From a bacterium (GTDB lineage: Bacteria; Vulcanimicrobiota; Xenobia; Xenobiales; JADMJV01): DNA of 64,000 bases. The DNA is taken from NCBI GenBank assembly GCA_018780265.1, contig JADMJV010000042.1, positions 1 through 64,000 of the forward strand, given 5' to 3'. Positions 45,989 to 54,694 of the stretch are shown in pieces. The notes under the pieces were generated by a model, which saw only the letters and a program-made list of their open reading frames with translations, was not told the origin of the DNA and did no database searches. A program made the translations under genes and the position numbers. Each line of letters starts with the position of its first letter. Within the stretch, counting starts at the first letter, position 1.

Positions 45989-47111
45989 AGCCAGCCTGGT
46001 CAGCCCGCAATTCAAAAATGGCTGGAGTTCCTGGGATCGCGAGGCGCTTCAGCCGTTTTTTCCAACTGCTGCGAAAGCGACGTCGCCAACGGGTGGTTGA
46101 TGTTACCGGGTCGGCCTTCAAAATGGTTTCAACGGCGTCCAACGCCTGTTCGAGAGTGATGGCTGTTTTGACAAGTTGAAACTCCGAGTCCCAGATCACA
46201 TAGGTGTCGTGTCCGTAGCGGATCAGCACCTGTCTCTCGATGCGCTCCCCCAACTGGCCGTCGTCTCGGCAAAACTCCACACGACTCTGGTTGACTCCGA
46301 CCACCGGCATGAGGAAATATTGCTTTCTCTCAAGCTGCAAACCCCTGACCTCCAAGTTCTCGGGGGTGTGCACCAGGGCCTCCAGTCTGCAGTCGGTCGA
46401 ACCTTCCAGGCTGATGCCTTGGAGGCCCACTAAGGCCAGCGGTCCAATCTGTCCGGTTAACCCCTGGATGGATAGTTTTCCCGTTGCAAGAATTGCCCCG
46501 TTGCCACGAATCCCGCCGTGTAAATTCAGGTCCCCCTGACCGAGCAGGAGCGCGTTGTCCAGGTGCAGCGGTTGAGAGAGAGTGCCAGAGACACGAAAGG
46601 CTCCTCTCAGAGTCTGGCTGGTGTGGCTCAGTGGAGTCGCTGGCCAGGCCAGCAGTTCCGAAGGGGACAGGCAGTCGGCCGCGTCAACTTCCTGCTCCTT
46701 GAGAAAAGTCTCCAGGCGGTTCAGTTGCAGTTCGCTGATGGCCCCGGGATGAAGCACGGAATACTGAAGGGGGGGCATACGATTTTCCCGGATTCGTTGC
46801 AAACTGCGGCGCCAGCCCAGCGCCCTTTGGCGGGGCGTGTAATCTTTCCATCGACTGAAATTCAGTCCCGCCCGCCCGCGCCGAACATCGTCGGCGATCC
46901 ACCAGGAGAGGGGTGCCAGCGCCGAGTACCAGGGCCAGCGGGTCTGGTTGGAGTGACAATCGTAGCAGCGCTCTATAACCCATTCGCGGATGTCGGCAGG
47001 CATCGGAGCCGGGCCGGTTTCTGGGGCGTTTGACACGGACTCATAGGGCCACAGTTGGATGAGACCAAACCCTGCCAACAGCCCCAGTCTGGCCCGCCAC
47101 TTCCAGTGCAC
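45975..47111 (-). CDS. Haem-binding-domain protein with C-terminal beta-solenoid-like extension
   Basis: A signal anchor (about residues 5-22) leads to a haem-binding (Haem_bd-type) domain with a CYDCH c-type haem site near residue 49 and the conserved NQTRWPWYSALAPLSWW region. Standard members end near residue 150. Here about 230 more residues follow, including Gly/Leu/Ile-rich short repeats (about 165-235; GIRGNGAILATGKLSI) like bactofilin or beta-helical sheets. The unusual extension may anchor the haem domain in a polymer or envelope layer. Confidence 0.7.
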   Translation of the reverse strand: MHWKWRARLGLLAGFGLIQLWPYESVSNAPETGPAPMPADIREWVIERCYDCHSNQTRWPWYSALAPLSWWIADDVRRGRAGLNFSRWKDYTPRQRALGWRRSLQRIRENRMPPLQYSVLHPGAISELQLNRLETFLKEQEVDAADCLSPSELLAWPATPLSHTSQTLRGAFRVSGTLSQPLHLDNALLLGQGDLNLHGGIRGNGAILATGKLSIQGLTGQIGPLALVGLQGISLEGSTDCRLEALVHTPENLEVRGLQLERKQYFLMPVVGVNQSRVEFCRDDGQLGERIERQVLIRYGHDTYVIWDSEFQLVKTAITLEQALDAVETILKADPVTSTTRWRRRFRSSWKKRLKRLAIPGTPAIFELRADQAGFNEP

Positions 47112-47144
47112 AGCCAGACTTTCTGGTCGGACCCGCGACTGACC

Positions 47145-47173
47145 TTGTCAGCCAGGGCCAGCAGCTTTACAAT
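47145..47173 (+). promoter_or_regulatory. Sigma-70 promoter of fhs
   Basis: TTGTCA (47145-47150) and TACAAT (47168-47173) are separated by exactly 17 bases. The start site would be near 47180, 3 bases before the fhs ATG, so the mRNA would be nearly leaderless. A CTGAC-CTT-GTCAG dyad overlaps the -35. Confidence 0.6.
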
Positions 47174-47182
47174 ACGGCCCTT

Positions 47183-48793
47183 ATGCAATTACCTTTTCAA
47201 GAACTCGAACTCAGCGCTCAGGATCTGATTCCCTGGGGTGACCGCCAGGCCAAGATCCGCTGGAACGCCTTCCAGAACCGGCCGGCTCGTGGTCAATTGA
47301 TCATGGTTTCCGCCATGTCGCCCTCGCCGGCGGGCGAGGGGAAGACGACGGTGGCCATCGGTCTGGTGGATGCCCTGCGGCGCCAGGGGAAACGAGCCGT
47401 GGCTGCTCTGCGCCAACCTTCCATGGGCCCGGTGTTTGGAATGAAGGGGGGCGGGACCGGTGGAGGGCAGGCCAAACTCGTGCCGGATACCTCCATCAAC
47501 CTTCATTTCACAGGGGATCTTCACGCCATCACCTCGGCCCACAATTTGCTCTCGGCGGTGCTGGACAATCACCTGCAGCGGGTCTCTTTAAAGCTGGACC
47601 CGAGGCGCGTAAGTTGGCCCAGAGTGCTGGACATGAATGATCGAGCCTTGCGCAATTGCGTAGTAGGCCTGGGCGGTCCCAGCCATGGAATGCCTCGTCA
47701 GGACCGATTTGACATCACGGCTGCCAGTGAAATCATGGCCATTTTGGCCCTCTCCAACCATTGGGAGCATCTGCGTCAGCGACTCTCTCAGATAGTGGTG
47801 GGCACTACCCGCGAAGGCGAAGCTGTACAGGCTCACCAATTGGGGGTGGCCGGAGCGATGGCGGCACTTTTGCGCGATGCGCTCTTGCCCAATCTGGTTC
47901 AGACTCTGGAGGGGAGTCCAGCCCTGGTGCACTGTGGGCCTTTTGCCAACATCGCCCACGGTACCAGTTCGTTAGTGGCCACTCGGGTCGGCTTGTCTGG
48001 GTCCGACTTTGTGGTTCAGGAAGCCGGCTTTGGGGCCGATCTGGGGGGCGAGAAATTCCTCAATATCTACGCTCGTCAACTGGGACAGTCGCCGGCTCTG
48101 GCCGTGGTGGTGGCTACCTTGCGCGGCATAAAGTATCACGGGGGAGTCGCTTCCGCTCAATTGCATCAATTGGACAGCGCCGCCTTGCAGCGAGGCCTGG
48201 CCAATCCCCTCAACCATCTGCGCCGACTGCAGCGATTTGGAATTCCCAGCGTGGTGGCCCTCAATGCGCGCGCCGGGGAGAGTGCTGAGGAGCACAAGTT
48301 AGTGCTGGACTTTCTGCGTCAGCACGAGTGTACGGCCTTTCTTGTCGATGTTTTCCAACATGGGGGTGGCGGGGCTCTGGAGCTGGCCGACTACGTGGCC
48401 CAATTCCGCCAACCGGCCGCTCTGCTGCCCAGCTATTCCCTGATCGAATCGGTCGAGGACAAAATCGGAAAAATTGCCATCGGCGTCTACGGTGCTGATC
48501 GTGTGGAGTACTCGGCGGAGGCAGTCGATCAGATGGCGGCGATTGAGAAGCTGGGTATGGGAAACGCCTATATCTGCATCGCCAAGACTCAATATTCGCT
48601 CAGTGATGACCCCCGTCAGGTCGGTGTGGCTGAGAACTTTGCCTTGCGCATTCGCCAGGTTAAATTGGCCGCCGGAGCGGGCATGATTGTACCGATCGCC
48701 GGCGAGATTCAGACGATGCCCGGCCTACCGGCCCACCCCAACGCCCAACACATCGACCTCACCTCAGACGGAACTATCGTGGGCCTGAGCTAG
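47183..48793 (+). CDS. fhs: Formate-tetrahydrofolate ligase
   Basis: The protein matches 10-formyl-THF synthetase, with the ATP-binding SPAGEGKTT near residue 49 and downstream family blocks (GGGTGGGQAKLVP, FTGDLHAITSAHNLLSA, EAGFGADLGGEKF). It joins formate to THF using ATP, the entry to the C1 or Wood-Ljungdahl methyl branch and to purine synthesis. No ribosome binding site is visible before the ATG and the predicted promoter gives a leaderless mRNA. At 536 residues it is slightly shorter than typical members. Confidence 0.95.
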   Translation: MQLPFQELELSAQDLIPWGDRQAKIRWNAFQNRPARGQLIMVSAMSPSPAGEGKTTVAIGLVDALRRQGKRAVAALRQPSMGPVFGMKGGGTGGGQAKLVPDTSINLHFTGDLHAITSAHNLLSAVLDNHLQRVSLKLDPRRVSWPRVLDMNDRALRNCVVGLGGPSHGMPRQDRFDITAASEIMAILALSNHWEHLRQRLSQIVVGTTREGEAVQAHQLGVAGAMAALLRDALLPNLVQTLEGSPALVHCGPFANIAHGTSSLVATRVGLSGSDFVVQEAGFGADLGGEKFLNIYARQLGQSPALAVVVATLRGIKYHGGVASAQLHQLDSAALQRGLANPLNHLRRLQRFGIPSVVALNARAGESAEEHKLVLDFLRQHECTAFLVDVFQHGGGGALELADYVAQFRQPAALLPSYSLIESVEDKIGKIAIGVYGADRVEYSAEAVDQMAAIEKLGMGNAYICIAKTQYSLSDDPRQVGVAENFALRIRQVKLAAGAGMIVPIAGEIQTMPGLPAHPNAQHIDLTSDGTIVGLS

Positions 48794-48794
48794 C

Positions 48795-48806
48795 TGACCA
48801 GGATCA
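48795..48806 (+). promoter_or_regulatory. FNR-like operator, 58-residue protein gene
   Basis: TGAC-CAGG-ATCA lies just after the fhs stop. CAAAAT (48830-48835) is at the standard -10 distance, putting the start site near 48842, 27 bases before the ATG at 48869. Confidence 0.55.
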
Positions 48807-48868
48807 TAGCGCCTTTGTCAGATCTGAGCCAAAATCGTTTTATTAAAGAACATCGGAGGATTGACCCT

Positions 48869-49045
48869 ATGACCCAGCAGCCAGACCGACAGGAACTTGA
48901 ATTGCGACAGAAGCACGCCCATCATGTCTTTACGGAGATGCTGACCGGCATTTCGCCGGAGTGCAAGGATGCTCTGGTTGCGTTGTATGACCTGGTAAGG
49001 GCCGATCAGGCACTCTACCAGTGCGACGGCTCCACTCCCGCCTAA
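48869..49045 (+). CDS. 58-residue protein, function unknown
   Basis: The ATG at 48869 is preceded by GGAGGATTGACCCT, a strong ribosome binding site. The product is helical and acidic, with a C-terminal ALYQCDGS. A longer frame from 48815 lacks a good site. It has its own FNR-like promoter, so it may be a small stress protein. Its end overlaps the convergent esterase gene by 4 bases. I recognise no family. Confidence 0.65.
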   Translation: MTQQPDRQELELRQKHAHHVFTEMLTGISPECKDALVALYDLVRADQALYQCDGSTPA

Positions 49046-49965
49046 AAGGTCAGGTTGGTTGAACTGACCGGAAAGAGACAGGTCAGTACATCGGCCACGC
49101 GAGCTCCCCAGGAGGCCTCGTCGTGGACCCCGCCGATGATTTCTCGGTAGAAAAGGTCTTCATTGAGGCGATACCCCTGGGCCAGCAGCACGGCCCTGAG
49201 GGTTCGCAGGTCATCGATCAGATCTGGGACCTGGTTATCATTGTCGTCCGTGGTCGACTCTCCGGTGCCCATGTCGATCCAGATTCGATAGGGTTTGAGC
49301 ATTTTCTGGTCACCCCCGATGCGGGTGATCAACTTGCGATGGCCCCACCACAGCGAGGGCGATAAGGCAGCCACCATTCCAAATACGTCTGGGCGGGTCC
49401 AACTCATATACAGTGCGCTCAATCCCCCCAAACTGGAGCCTGCGATGGCTGTCTCGCGGCTCCCCTTGCGGGTGGGAAAGTTGGCGTCGATCCACGGCTT
49501 CAGTTCGTCAATCAAAAAGGAACGATAAAGATTGCCCTGGCCACCTCCCTGTTCTGGATCGGGAAAGGGAGTATAGTGCGCGATTCGCTCGGGAGAATTC
49601 GCCACGCCGATAATCATGATCGGGTCGATCTTGCCCTCCAAAATCAGGCCCTCGGCCGCCTCGTCCACACCCCATTCGACTCCAAAAGCTGAAGTTTTGG
49701 CATCGAAAACATTCTGCCCGTCGTGCAGGTACAGACAGGGGTAGCGCCAGGGGTCGGCGGGGGCGTAGCTGGGTGGAAAATAAATCCACACCTGGACATC
49801 ATCCTCCAATAATTTGGACGAAAAATTGTGAGTCTGGATATTGCCCGTCAGAGTGTGACCTGACCTGAAATGTCGGCGGCTGGGACAAAGCTGTAGTTTT
49901 CCTCCCGGCGAGGTCCGAAAATACGGTGTAGCGGGCACTTCTCTCTGACTCATAGCAGGCACCAT
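49042..49965 (-). CDS. Enterochelin esterase-like alpha/beta-hydrolase
   Basis: The catalytic motifs of the Fes/IroE-like and esterase D group are visible: WIYFPPSYAP at the first strand, nucleophile elbow GSSLGG near residue 170, and the catalytic His in GGVHDEASWG near residue 289. A DDNDNQVPDLID insertion (about 232-245) looks like a calcium-binding dockerin-style loop and could stabilise the protein. There is no signal peptide. The ATG codons at 49989, 49965 and 49953 are possible; the predicted promoter (CATAAT at 49993-49988) favours the later ones. Confidence 0.75.
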   Translation of the reverse strand: MVPAMSQREVPATPYFRTSPGGKLQLCPSRRHFRSGHTLTGNIQTHNFSSKLLEDDVQVWIYFPPSYAPADPWRYPCLYLHDGQNVFDAKTSAFGVEWGVDEAAEGLILEGKIDPIMIIGVANSPERIAHYTPFPDPEQGGGQGNLYRSFLIDELKPWIDANFPTRKGSRETAIAGSSLGGLSALYMSWTRPDVFGMVAALSPSLWWGHRKLITRIGGDQKMLKPYRIWIDMGTGESTTDDNDNQVPDLIDDLRTLRAVLLAQGYRLNEDLFYREIIGGVHDEASWGARVADVLTCLFPVSSTNLTF

Positions 49966-50017
49966 TGATTCATCAGCATTATGCCCCATTATGGGGCGCC
50001 GCCAGGGGTGAGCACCC

Positions 50018-50029
50018 TGACCGGGATCA
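50018..50029 (-). promoter_or_regulatory. FNR-like operator in the esterase-pilB divergent region
   Basis: TGAC-CGGG-ATCA. On the minus strand CATAAT (49993-49988) lies at nearly the standard -10 distance (1 base further), so the site best fits the esterase gene. The plus side has no good -10 at the right place. Confidence 0.5.
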
Positions 50030-50101
50030 GCTTATACCCAGATTGACGCCTGACATATCTGATCTGATTAGAAGGCGGCCAGTCACGGTATATGCACCAG
50101 G

Positions 50102-53100
50102 ATGGAAGCCTCCAATACCAGTGCTCTGACGGCAGTTCGGGAAGGGCCCGCCCTGGATGAGTGGTCCAGGTGCCAGCAGGTGGCTCGTGATTGCGGTATC
50201 GCCTGCGTGTCCCTGCGCGATGAGGGCTTTGACGCAAGTTTATTGCAGCAGTTGCACAGCGAGGTTTTGGCCACCTACAAAGTGATTCCCATTCACCAGG
50301 AAGGTGACGTGATTACTCTGGCCATGGCTGATCCGCTAGACGTGGTGGCCGAGGACGTGGTGCGCTTCGCCACCGGATGCAAAGTCAAGCGAGTGGTCGC
50401 TCCTTTGAGCGAAATCCAGGCCGCCCTCGAAGGGCGTTTGGGGCAGAGCGAGACTTTGCTCGAGGCCATCTTACGACGCATCCCGGACAGCGGCGACATC
50501 ACCTACATTCAGTCCGACCAGAGCTCGGCTGCCGAGAAACAGCAGCAGGAGTCTGCCGACCTGGAGCCTACCGCTCCGGTGATTCAACTGGTCAGCTCCA
50601 TCATCGGCGATGCCATTCGGATGGGGGCGTCCGACATTCACGTCGAGCCCATGAAAGCCTCCATGCGAGTGCGCTATCGCCTGGATGGCTATTTGCGCAC
50701 CATTGTGGAGCTGCCTAAACGCGTTCAGGGTCCGTGCATTTCGCGTCTGAAGATCATTTCCGGATTGGACATCTCGGAGTCGCGCAAACCCCAGGATGGC
50801 CGCACCCGGGCCGTCCTCGAAGGCCGAGAAGTGGACCTGCGCGTAAGCTCATTGCCCACCTACTTTGGCGAGAAAGTGGTGCTGCGCATTCTCGACCCTG
50901 CCGCTGTGGTGGTGGCCCTGGACAAGCTGGGTTTCGACGAGGTCGATTTTGAACACATCCAGCAGGCGCTTGCATCCAGTCAGGGGATGATTTTGTGTAC
51001 CGGGCCCACCGGTTCGGGAAAGACCTCGACCTTGTATTCTTCGTTGCTGCAACTCAACCAGGAATCGGACAATGTGGTCACGGTCGAAGACCCCATCGAA
51101 TATCAACTGGAGGGAATCAACCAGGTTCAGGTCAACGTTCGGGCCGGGGTGACCTTTGCCTCGGCTCTGCGCTCGATTTTGCGGCAAGATCCGGATGTGG
51201 TGTTAATCGGCGAGATTCGTGATCTGGAAACGGCTGAGATCGCCGTGCAGGCGGCCCAAACCGGCCATCTGGTGTTGTCGACCCTGCATACCAATGACTC
51301 CCTTTCTACCATCAGTCGATTGGTGGTGATGGGAGTGCCACCCTATTTATTGGCTTCCTCCTTGCTGTGCGTGCTGGCCCAGCGGCTGGTACGGCGTCTG
51401 TGTCCTCATTGCCGCCAGCAGGCGCAGGCCGAGCCTGCGGCTTTGCGTCTGCTGAAGGCGGCCGGAATCGCCGAGCCCCCGGAAACTCTGTTCCGACCTG
51501 CAGGGTGTGACAAGTGCAATTATGTGGGTTACCGGGGCCGAATGGGCATCTTCGAATTGTTGATGATGACCAGTCGTGTCCGTCAGATGCTTCTGGACGG
51601 TGCCTCTGAGGCCGATGTGGAGCGACTGGCACGCAGCGAAGGGATGCACAGTCTGCTCGAGGACGGTCTGGGCAAGTGTGCTCAGGGCCTTACTTCGCTG
51701 GATGAATTGTTGCGCGTTATCACCATTCGTCGTGTGGGGGGACGCCGTTGTCCCCAGTGCGACTCATCCGTGCCACCCGAACACACTGTGTGCGTGTTCT
51801 GCGGTTGTGCCTTGCTGCTGCTGTGTCCTCACTGCAAGTGTCCCATGCAGCCAGAATGGAAGGTTTGCCCTCAGTGCCAGAAGTGGGTGAAGGACCTGCC
51901 CGAGACGCCAGCCCCTGCGCTGGTGATCGAGGCGGAAGAGTCACCCCTGTGCCTCCCGGCAGATCGCCTGAGCAGATATCTAAGTCCCCCTCTGTTTTGG
52001 CGCCTTCAAGCTCTTTATGACGAGGAGGTGGCCAGAGGGCATGGCTCTGCAGTTGAGACGTTAGGACGGCTGTGCGGACTGGCCGTTCAGTATTGTTTTT
52101 CGGTCTCAGCCGCCGCCTTATTCTCCATCGGCCAACTGGAGGCCGCCCTGGAAAAGCGCCTGGAGAAGGGCCTGTCGCTGCGCCAGAAACAGAACAGTCT
52201 GCCCTTTCTTTTTCGAGCTCTGGCTCAACACCAGACAGAGAGCCGCGTGATCGAGCAGGTCGCTCGGCTGATGGAAGCGCCAGATGGTGGCCCACTCAGC
52301 AAGTGGCTGCTTGGTTCCTGGGGCGATGGAGAAACCTTTGGAGAGTTTTTTGTGGAGAGCGCCCATGGCCATTCCTCACCGCTTGGGCTGGAGCATTTTG
52401 TGATCGGCATGCGACTCTGGCTGGGCCAAATGGCGTCGTGGTTTGCCAACCATGAGCACTACTTCGAACCCACGGATGGGGGATTCCTAAATTTTATGAT
52501 AGAGGTCGGCGACGATTTTCTGGTGGCAGACTGTAAAGGTCTCGATTTGGATACCGGAGCGTTGGGATTCAGCCCCGCGCAACTTGGCCCGTTGCTGGCG
52601 TCTATCCGTCCCGACGAGGTGAAACGGACCTGCTCCGTCTCGCCATCGACCGCGGCGACCACTTCTGGGGCACAAATTCACGGGGTTTCAGGACCCAATC
52701 AAAGCTGGATTTTACTGGTGACACCCGCAGCCGAAATGCTGGGGAAGCTGTCGGTGGCTCTGCTGGAACATCATTTTGCCGTGCTTACCGCCCAGGACAT
52801 CGCGACGGCCACGACTTTGACCCACCAGCATATGCCGGACCTGGTGGTGGTCGACATCGATACGCCCGACCTGAATGCTCCGAGCTGGATTGGGGAATTG
52901 CGGGCCAATCTGGAAAGCGCCTTGATTCCAGTGATTTTGCTGACCGACACGGGCGAGAATGGCGTTCGCGGACTGGATAGCGGTGCCGATAGTTACCTGC
53001 TGAAGCCGGTCGAGGACAGCCGTTTCCTGAGCCGTGTCAGTGAAACCCTGCACAGGCGACCTGGAGTATCCGGGGCGCCCAAGCTGTTGGGTTCGCGCAC

Positions 53101-53170
53101 TTTGACTATTCTACATGGTGAGGCACCAGCAATACCGGGTATGGACACTGCAACAGCACCTCCAGACTGA
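50102..53170 (+). CDS. pilB: PilB/GspE-type assembly ATPase fused to zinc ribbons and a receiver domain
   Basis: Residues 1-560 are a full type IV pilus/type II secretion ATPase: an MshEN N-domain (about 30-150), Walker A GPTGSGKTS near residue 301, DPIEYQLEG, Walker B DVVLIGEIRD near 360, and a tetracysteine zinc site (CPHC at 433, CDKC near 463). Unusually, two more zinc ribbons follow (CPQC at 549, CVFCGC, CPHC, CPQC to about 597), then a 250-residue helical/GAF-like region, then a response-regulator receiver domain (866-985) with a likely phospho-Asp D918 and LKP. The 3' end overlaps the convergent Usp gene by 65 bases. Confidence 0.92.
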   Translation: MEASNTSALTAVREGPALDEWSRCQQVARDCGIACVSLRDEGFDASLLQQLHSEVLATYKVIPIHQEGDVITLAMADPLDVVAEDVVRFATGCKVKRVVAPLSEIQAALEGRLGQSETLLEAILRRIPDSGDITYIQSDQSSAAEKQQQESADLEPTAPVIQLVSSIIGDAIRMGASDIHVEPMKASMRVRYRLDGYLRTIVELPKRVQGPCISRLKIISGLDISESRKPQDGRTRAVLEGREVDLRVSSLPTYFGEKVVLRILDPAAVVVALDKLGFDEVDFEHIQQALASSQGMILCTGPTGSGKTSTLYSSLLQLNQESDNVVTVEDPIEYQLEGINQVQVNVRAGVTFASALRSILRQDPDVVLIGEIRDLETAEIAVQAAQTGHLVLSTLHTNDSLSTISRLVVMGVPPYLLASSLLCVLAQRLVRRLCPHCRQQAQAEPAALRLLKAAGIAEPPETLFRPAGCDKCNYVGYRGRMGIFELLMMTSRVRQMLLDGASEADVERLARSEGMHSLLEDGLGKCAQGLTSLDELLRVITIRRVGGRRCPQCDSSVPPEHTVCVFCGCALLLLCPHCKCPMQPEWKVCPQCQKWVKDLPETPAPALVIEAEESPLCLPADRLSRYLSPPLFWRLQALYDEEVARGHGSAVETLGRLCGLAVQYCFSVSAAALFSIGQLEAALEKRLEKGLSLRQKQNSLPFLFRALAQHQTESRVIEQVARLMEAPDGGPLSKWLLGSWGDGETFGEFFVESAHGHSSPLGLEHFVIGMRLWLGQMASWFANHEHYFEPTDGGFLNFMIEVGDDFLVADCKGLDLDTGALGFSPAQLGPLLASIRPDEVKRTCSVSPSTAATTSGAQIHGVSGPNQSWILLVTPAAEMLGKLSVALLEHHFAVLTAQDIATATTLTHQHMPDLVVVDIDTPDLNAPSWIGELRANLESALIPVILLTDTGENGVRGLDSGADSYLLKPVEDSRFLSRVSETLHRRPGVSGAPKLLGSRTLTILHGEAPAIPGMDTATAPPD

Positions 53171-53525
53171 TGCCGATGCGGTGCAGGTCGCGCAAGCGCG
53201 AACCCATCACCACCATGGCCGGTTGATGCTCGTTGATCAGGCGCAGCAGGGTGGGCACCCGGTGGCCAATCTCGATGAGGGTGGCCGCTTCTCGGCCACC
53301 GGACCAGCGCTGCAGTTCCAATTGCATCTTGCGCTGGCCCTCTTCCAGGAGCTGTTCGTGGAAGGCCAGGATCTCTTTATCGGCCTGATTGGGGTCGCCT
53401 ACCGGCTCGACAACATGAACCAGCATCAGAGGGGCATCCAGAACTGACGCCAGGCGGAGCCCCATCATGGTGGCCCTGGCAGAATATTCGCTGAAGTCGG
53501 TGGCCACGAAGATCGGGGCGGACAT
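53106..53525 (-). CDS. Universal stress protein (UspA family), short
   Basis: The 139-residue protein starts FVATDFSEYSARA and has VVMGSRLRD near the end, with the ATP loop of Usp proteins less typical than in the other two copies. The start is ATG 53525, which overlaps the stop of the Usp gene upstream by one base (TGATG), so translation is coupled; a longer frame to 53636 only extends into that gene. Its 3' end overlaps the pilB fusion tail by 65 bases. Confidence 0.85.
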   Translation of the reverse strand: MSAPIFVATDFSEYSARATMMGLRLASVLDAPLMLVHVVEPVGDPNQADKEILAFHEQLLEEGQRKMQLELQRWSGGREAATLIEIGHRVPTLLRLINEHQPAMVVMGSRLRDLHRIGISLEVLLQCPYPVLLVPHHVE

Positions 53526-54043
53526 CAGGCTGGCTCGCTTCTCGAAAGGCTCTCGTTTGCCAACCGGGGGCGGGTAAGCCTTTCCTTGGTCTCGCGCAGC
53601 AGGCTGCTCGATGGACCCACCATCATCACGGGACATGGTGCGGAACGACAGATTTTCTCGGCCACACTTCCCAGCAGAAAGTGCTTCATACCGCTTCGTC
53701 CATGACTGGTTAACACAATCAGTTGACAGGATAGGTCTTTAGCTGCGGCAATGATTTCGGAAGCCGTGTCTCCGCTGCCCAAAACCTGGATTTCAGCGAC
53801 AAGCCCCTGCTCACGAATTTGGGCAGCGTGGTCTTTGAGGTAGGTCTCACAATAGTGGACTTCGGCTTCGATAGCTTCCTGGGGGATCGGAAACCCGGGC
53901 GGGTCGCCGAAATTCCCTTGCAGCACCGTGCAGCGCACCAGGATTATCTGCCCGGATACCAAACGGGCCAGAGAGCAGGCCATCTCGATGGCTGCCTCAG
54001 CGGCACTGGAGCCGTCCAGGGGAACCAGAATCTTTTTGAACAT
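53525..54043 (-). CDS. Universal stress protein (UspA family)
   Basis: The sequence has KILVPLDGSSAAEAA at the start and the ATP-binding LLGSVAEKICRSAPCPVMMV near the end. AAGGAGG lies at normal distance before the ATG. It is the first gene of a Usp pair. The FNR-like box (54097-54108) lies 41.5 bp from a start site near 54061, with a weak -10 CATGCT. It shares that box with the divergent DUF1269 gene. Confidence 0.93.
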   Translation of the reverse strand: MFKKILVPLDGSSAAEAAIEMACSLARLVSGQIILVRCTVLQGNFGDPPGFPIPQEAIEAEVHYCETYLKDHAAQIREQGLVAEIQVLGSGDTASEIIAAAKDLSCQLIVLTSHGRSGMKHFLLGSVAEKICRSAPCPVMMVGPSSSLLRETKERLTRPRLANESLSRSEPA

Positions 54044-54096
54044 GGCTTAGCCTCCTTGACTGCTGACAGCATGCGTTATCTTGCGGATCTGCTCAA

Positions 54097-54108
54097 TGAT
54101 CCAGATCA
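54097..54108. promoter_or_regulatory. FNR-like operator shared by Usp pair and DUF1269 gene
   Basis: TGAT-CCAG-ATCA, a perfect dyad. The standard -10 positions hold CATGCT (54073-54068, minus) and TGAATT (54132-54137, plus). Both are weaker -10 boxes, but the distances to the two genes are right. Confidence 0.65.
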
Positions 54109-54160
54109 GTCGCCAGCGCTAACGTGGCCGATGAATTTGTGAGAAATAGAGGAATCCCTT

Positions 54161-54694
54161 ATGACGGACCTGATCGTGCTGGCTTTTGACAATGACCGGG
54201 CCGCTTTTGAAGTTCGCGATAAGTTGATTGAGCTTCAGAAGCAACATCTGGTTCGTCTTGCGGACGCCGCGGTGGCTGTTCGGGATCGGGACGGCGGCCT
54301 GAAGATCAAACAGATCGTTGATTTAACGGCCCAAGGGGCGTTGGGTGGAGCTTTTTGGGGCCTGTTGGCCGGAATTCTCTTTTGGATGCCGTCTCTTGGC
54401 ATGGCCATTGGCACGGTGTTGGGGGCTATTTCGGGCGCCCTGGCCGACTATGGCGTCAATGACGAGTTCATTTACGACGTCTCTCGCACCATCGAACCCG
54501 GGCAGTCTGCCCTCTTCTTGCTTGTGGTGGAGGCCACCATGGATCGAGTCATCGAAGAGATCGGTCCCTGGAACCCTCGCGTGTTGCGCACCAATCTGTC
54601 GCGCGAGCAGGAGTCCCGTCTGCGGCAGGCTTTCAGTTGCGCCCAGATGGAAGACCATTTGCAGGCTTCAGCCACCCGCCCCCTCGATTCCTGA
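54161..54694 (+). CDS. DUF1269 membrane protein
   Basis: The 177-residue protein matches DUF1269: LIVLAFDNDRAAFEVRDKL at the start, a Gly-rich double membrane segment (about 62-100), and a C-terminal helical part. DUF1269 proteins are often next to stress genes; their role is unknown. It shares an FNR-like box with the Usp pair. Its 3' end overlaps the convergent DUF1611 gene by 27 bases. Confidence 0.88.
   Translation: MTDLIVLAFDNDRAAFEVRDKLIELQKQHLVRLADAAVAVRDRDGGLKIKQIVDLTAQGALGGAFWGLLAGILFWMPSLGMAIGTVLGAISGALADYGVNDEFIYDVSRTIEPGQSALFLLVVEATMDRVIEEIGPWNPRVLRTNLSREQESRLRQAFSCAQMEDHLQASATRPLDS

Noticed and set aside
47140..47150. TGAC-CTT-GTCA dyad before fhs as an eleventh FNR-like site
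   Set aside because: The spacer is 3 instead of 4 bases and it overlaps the -35 of a good sigma-70 promoter.
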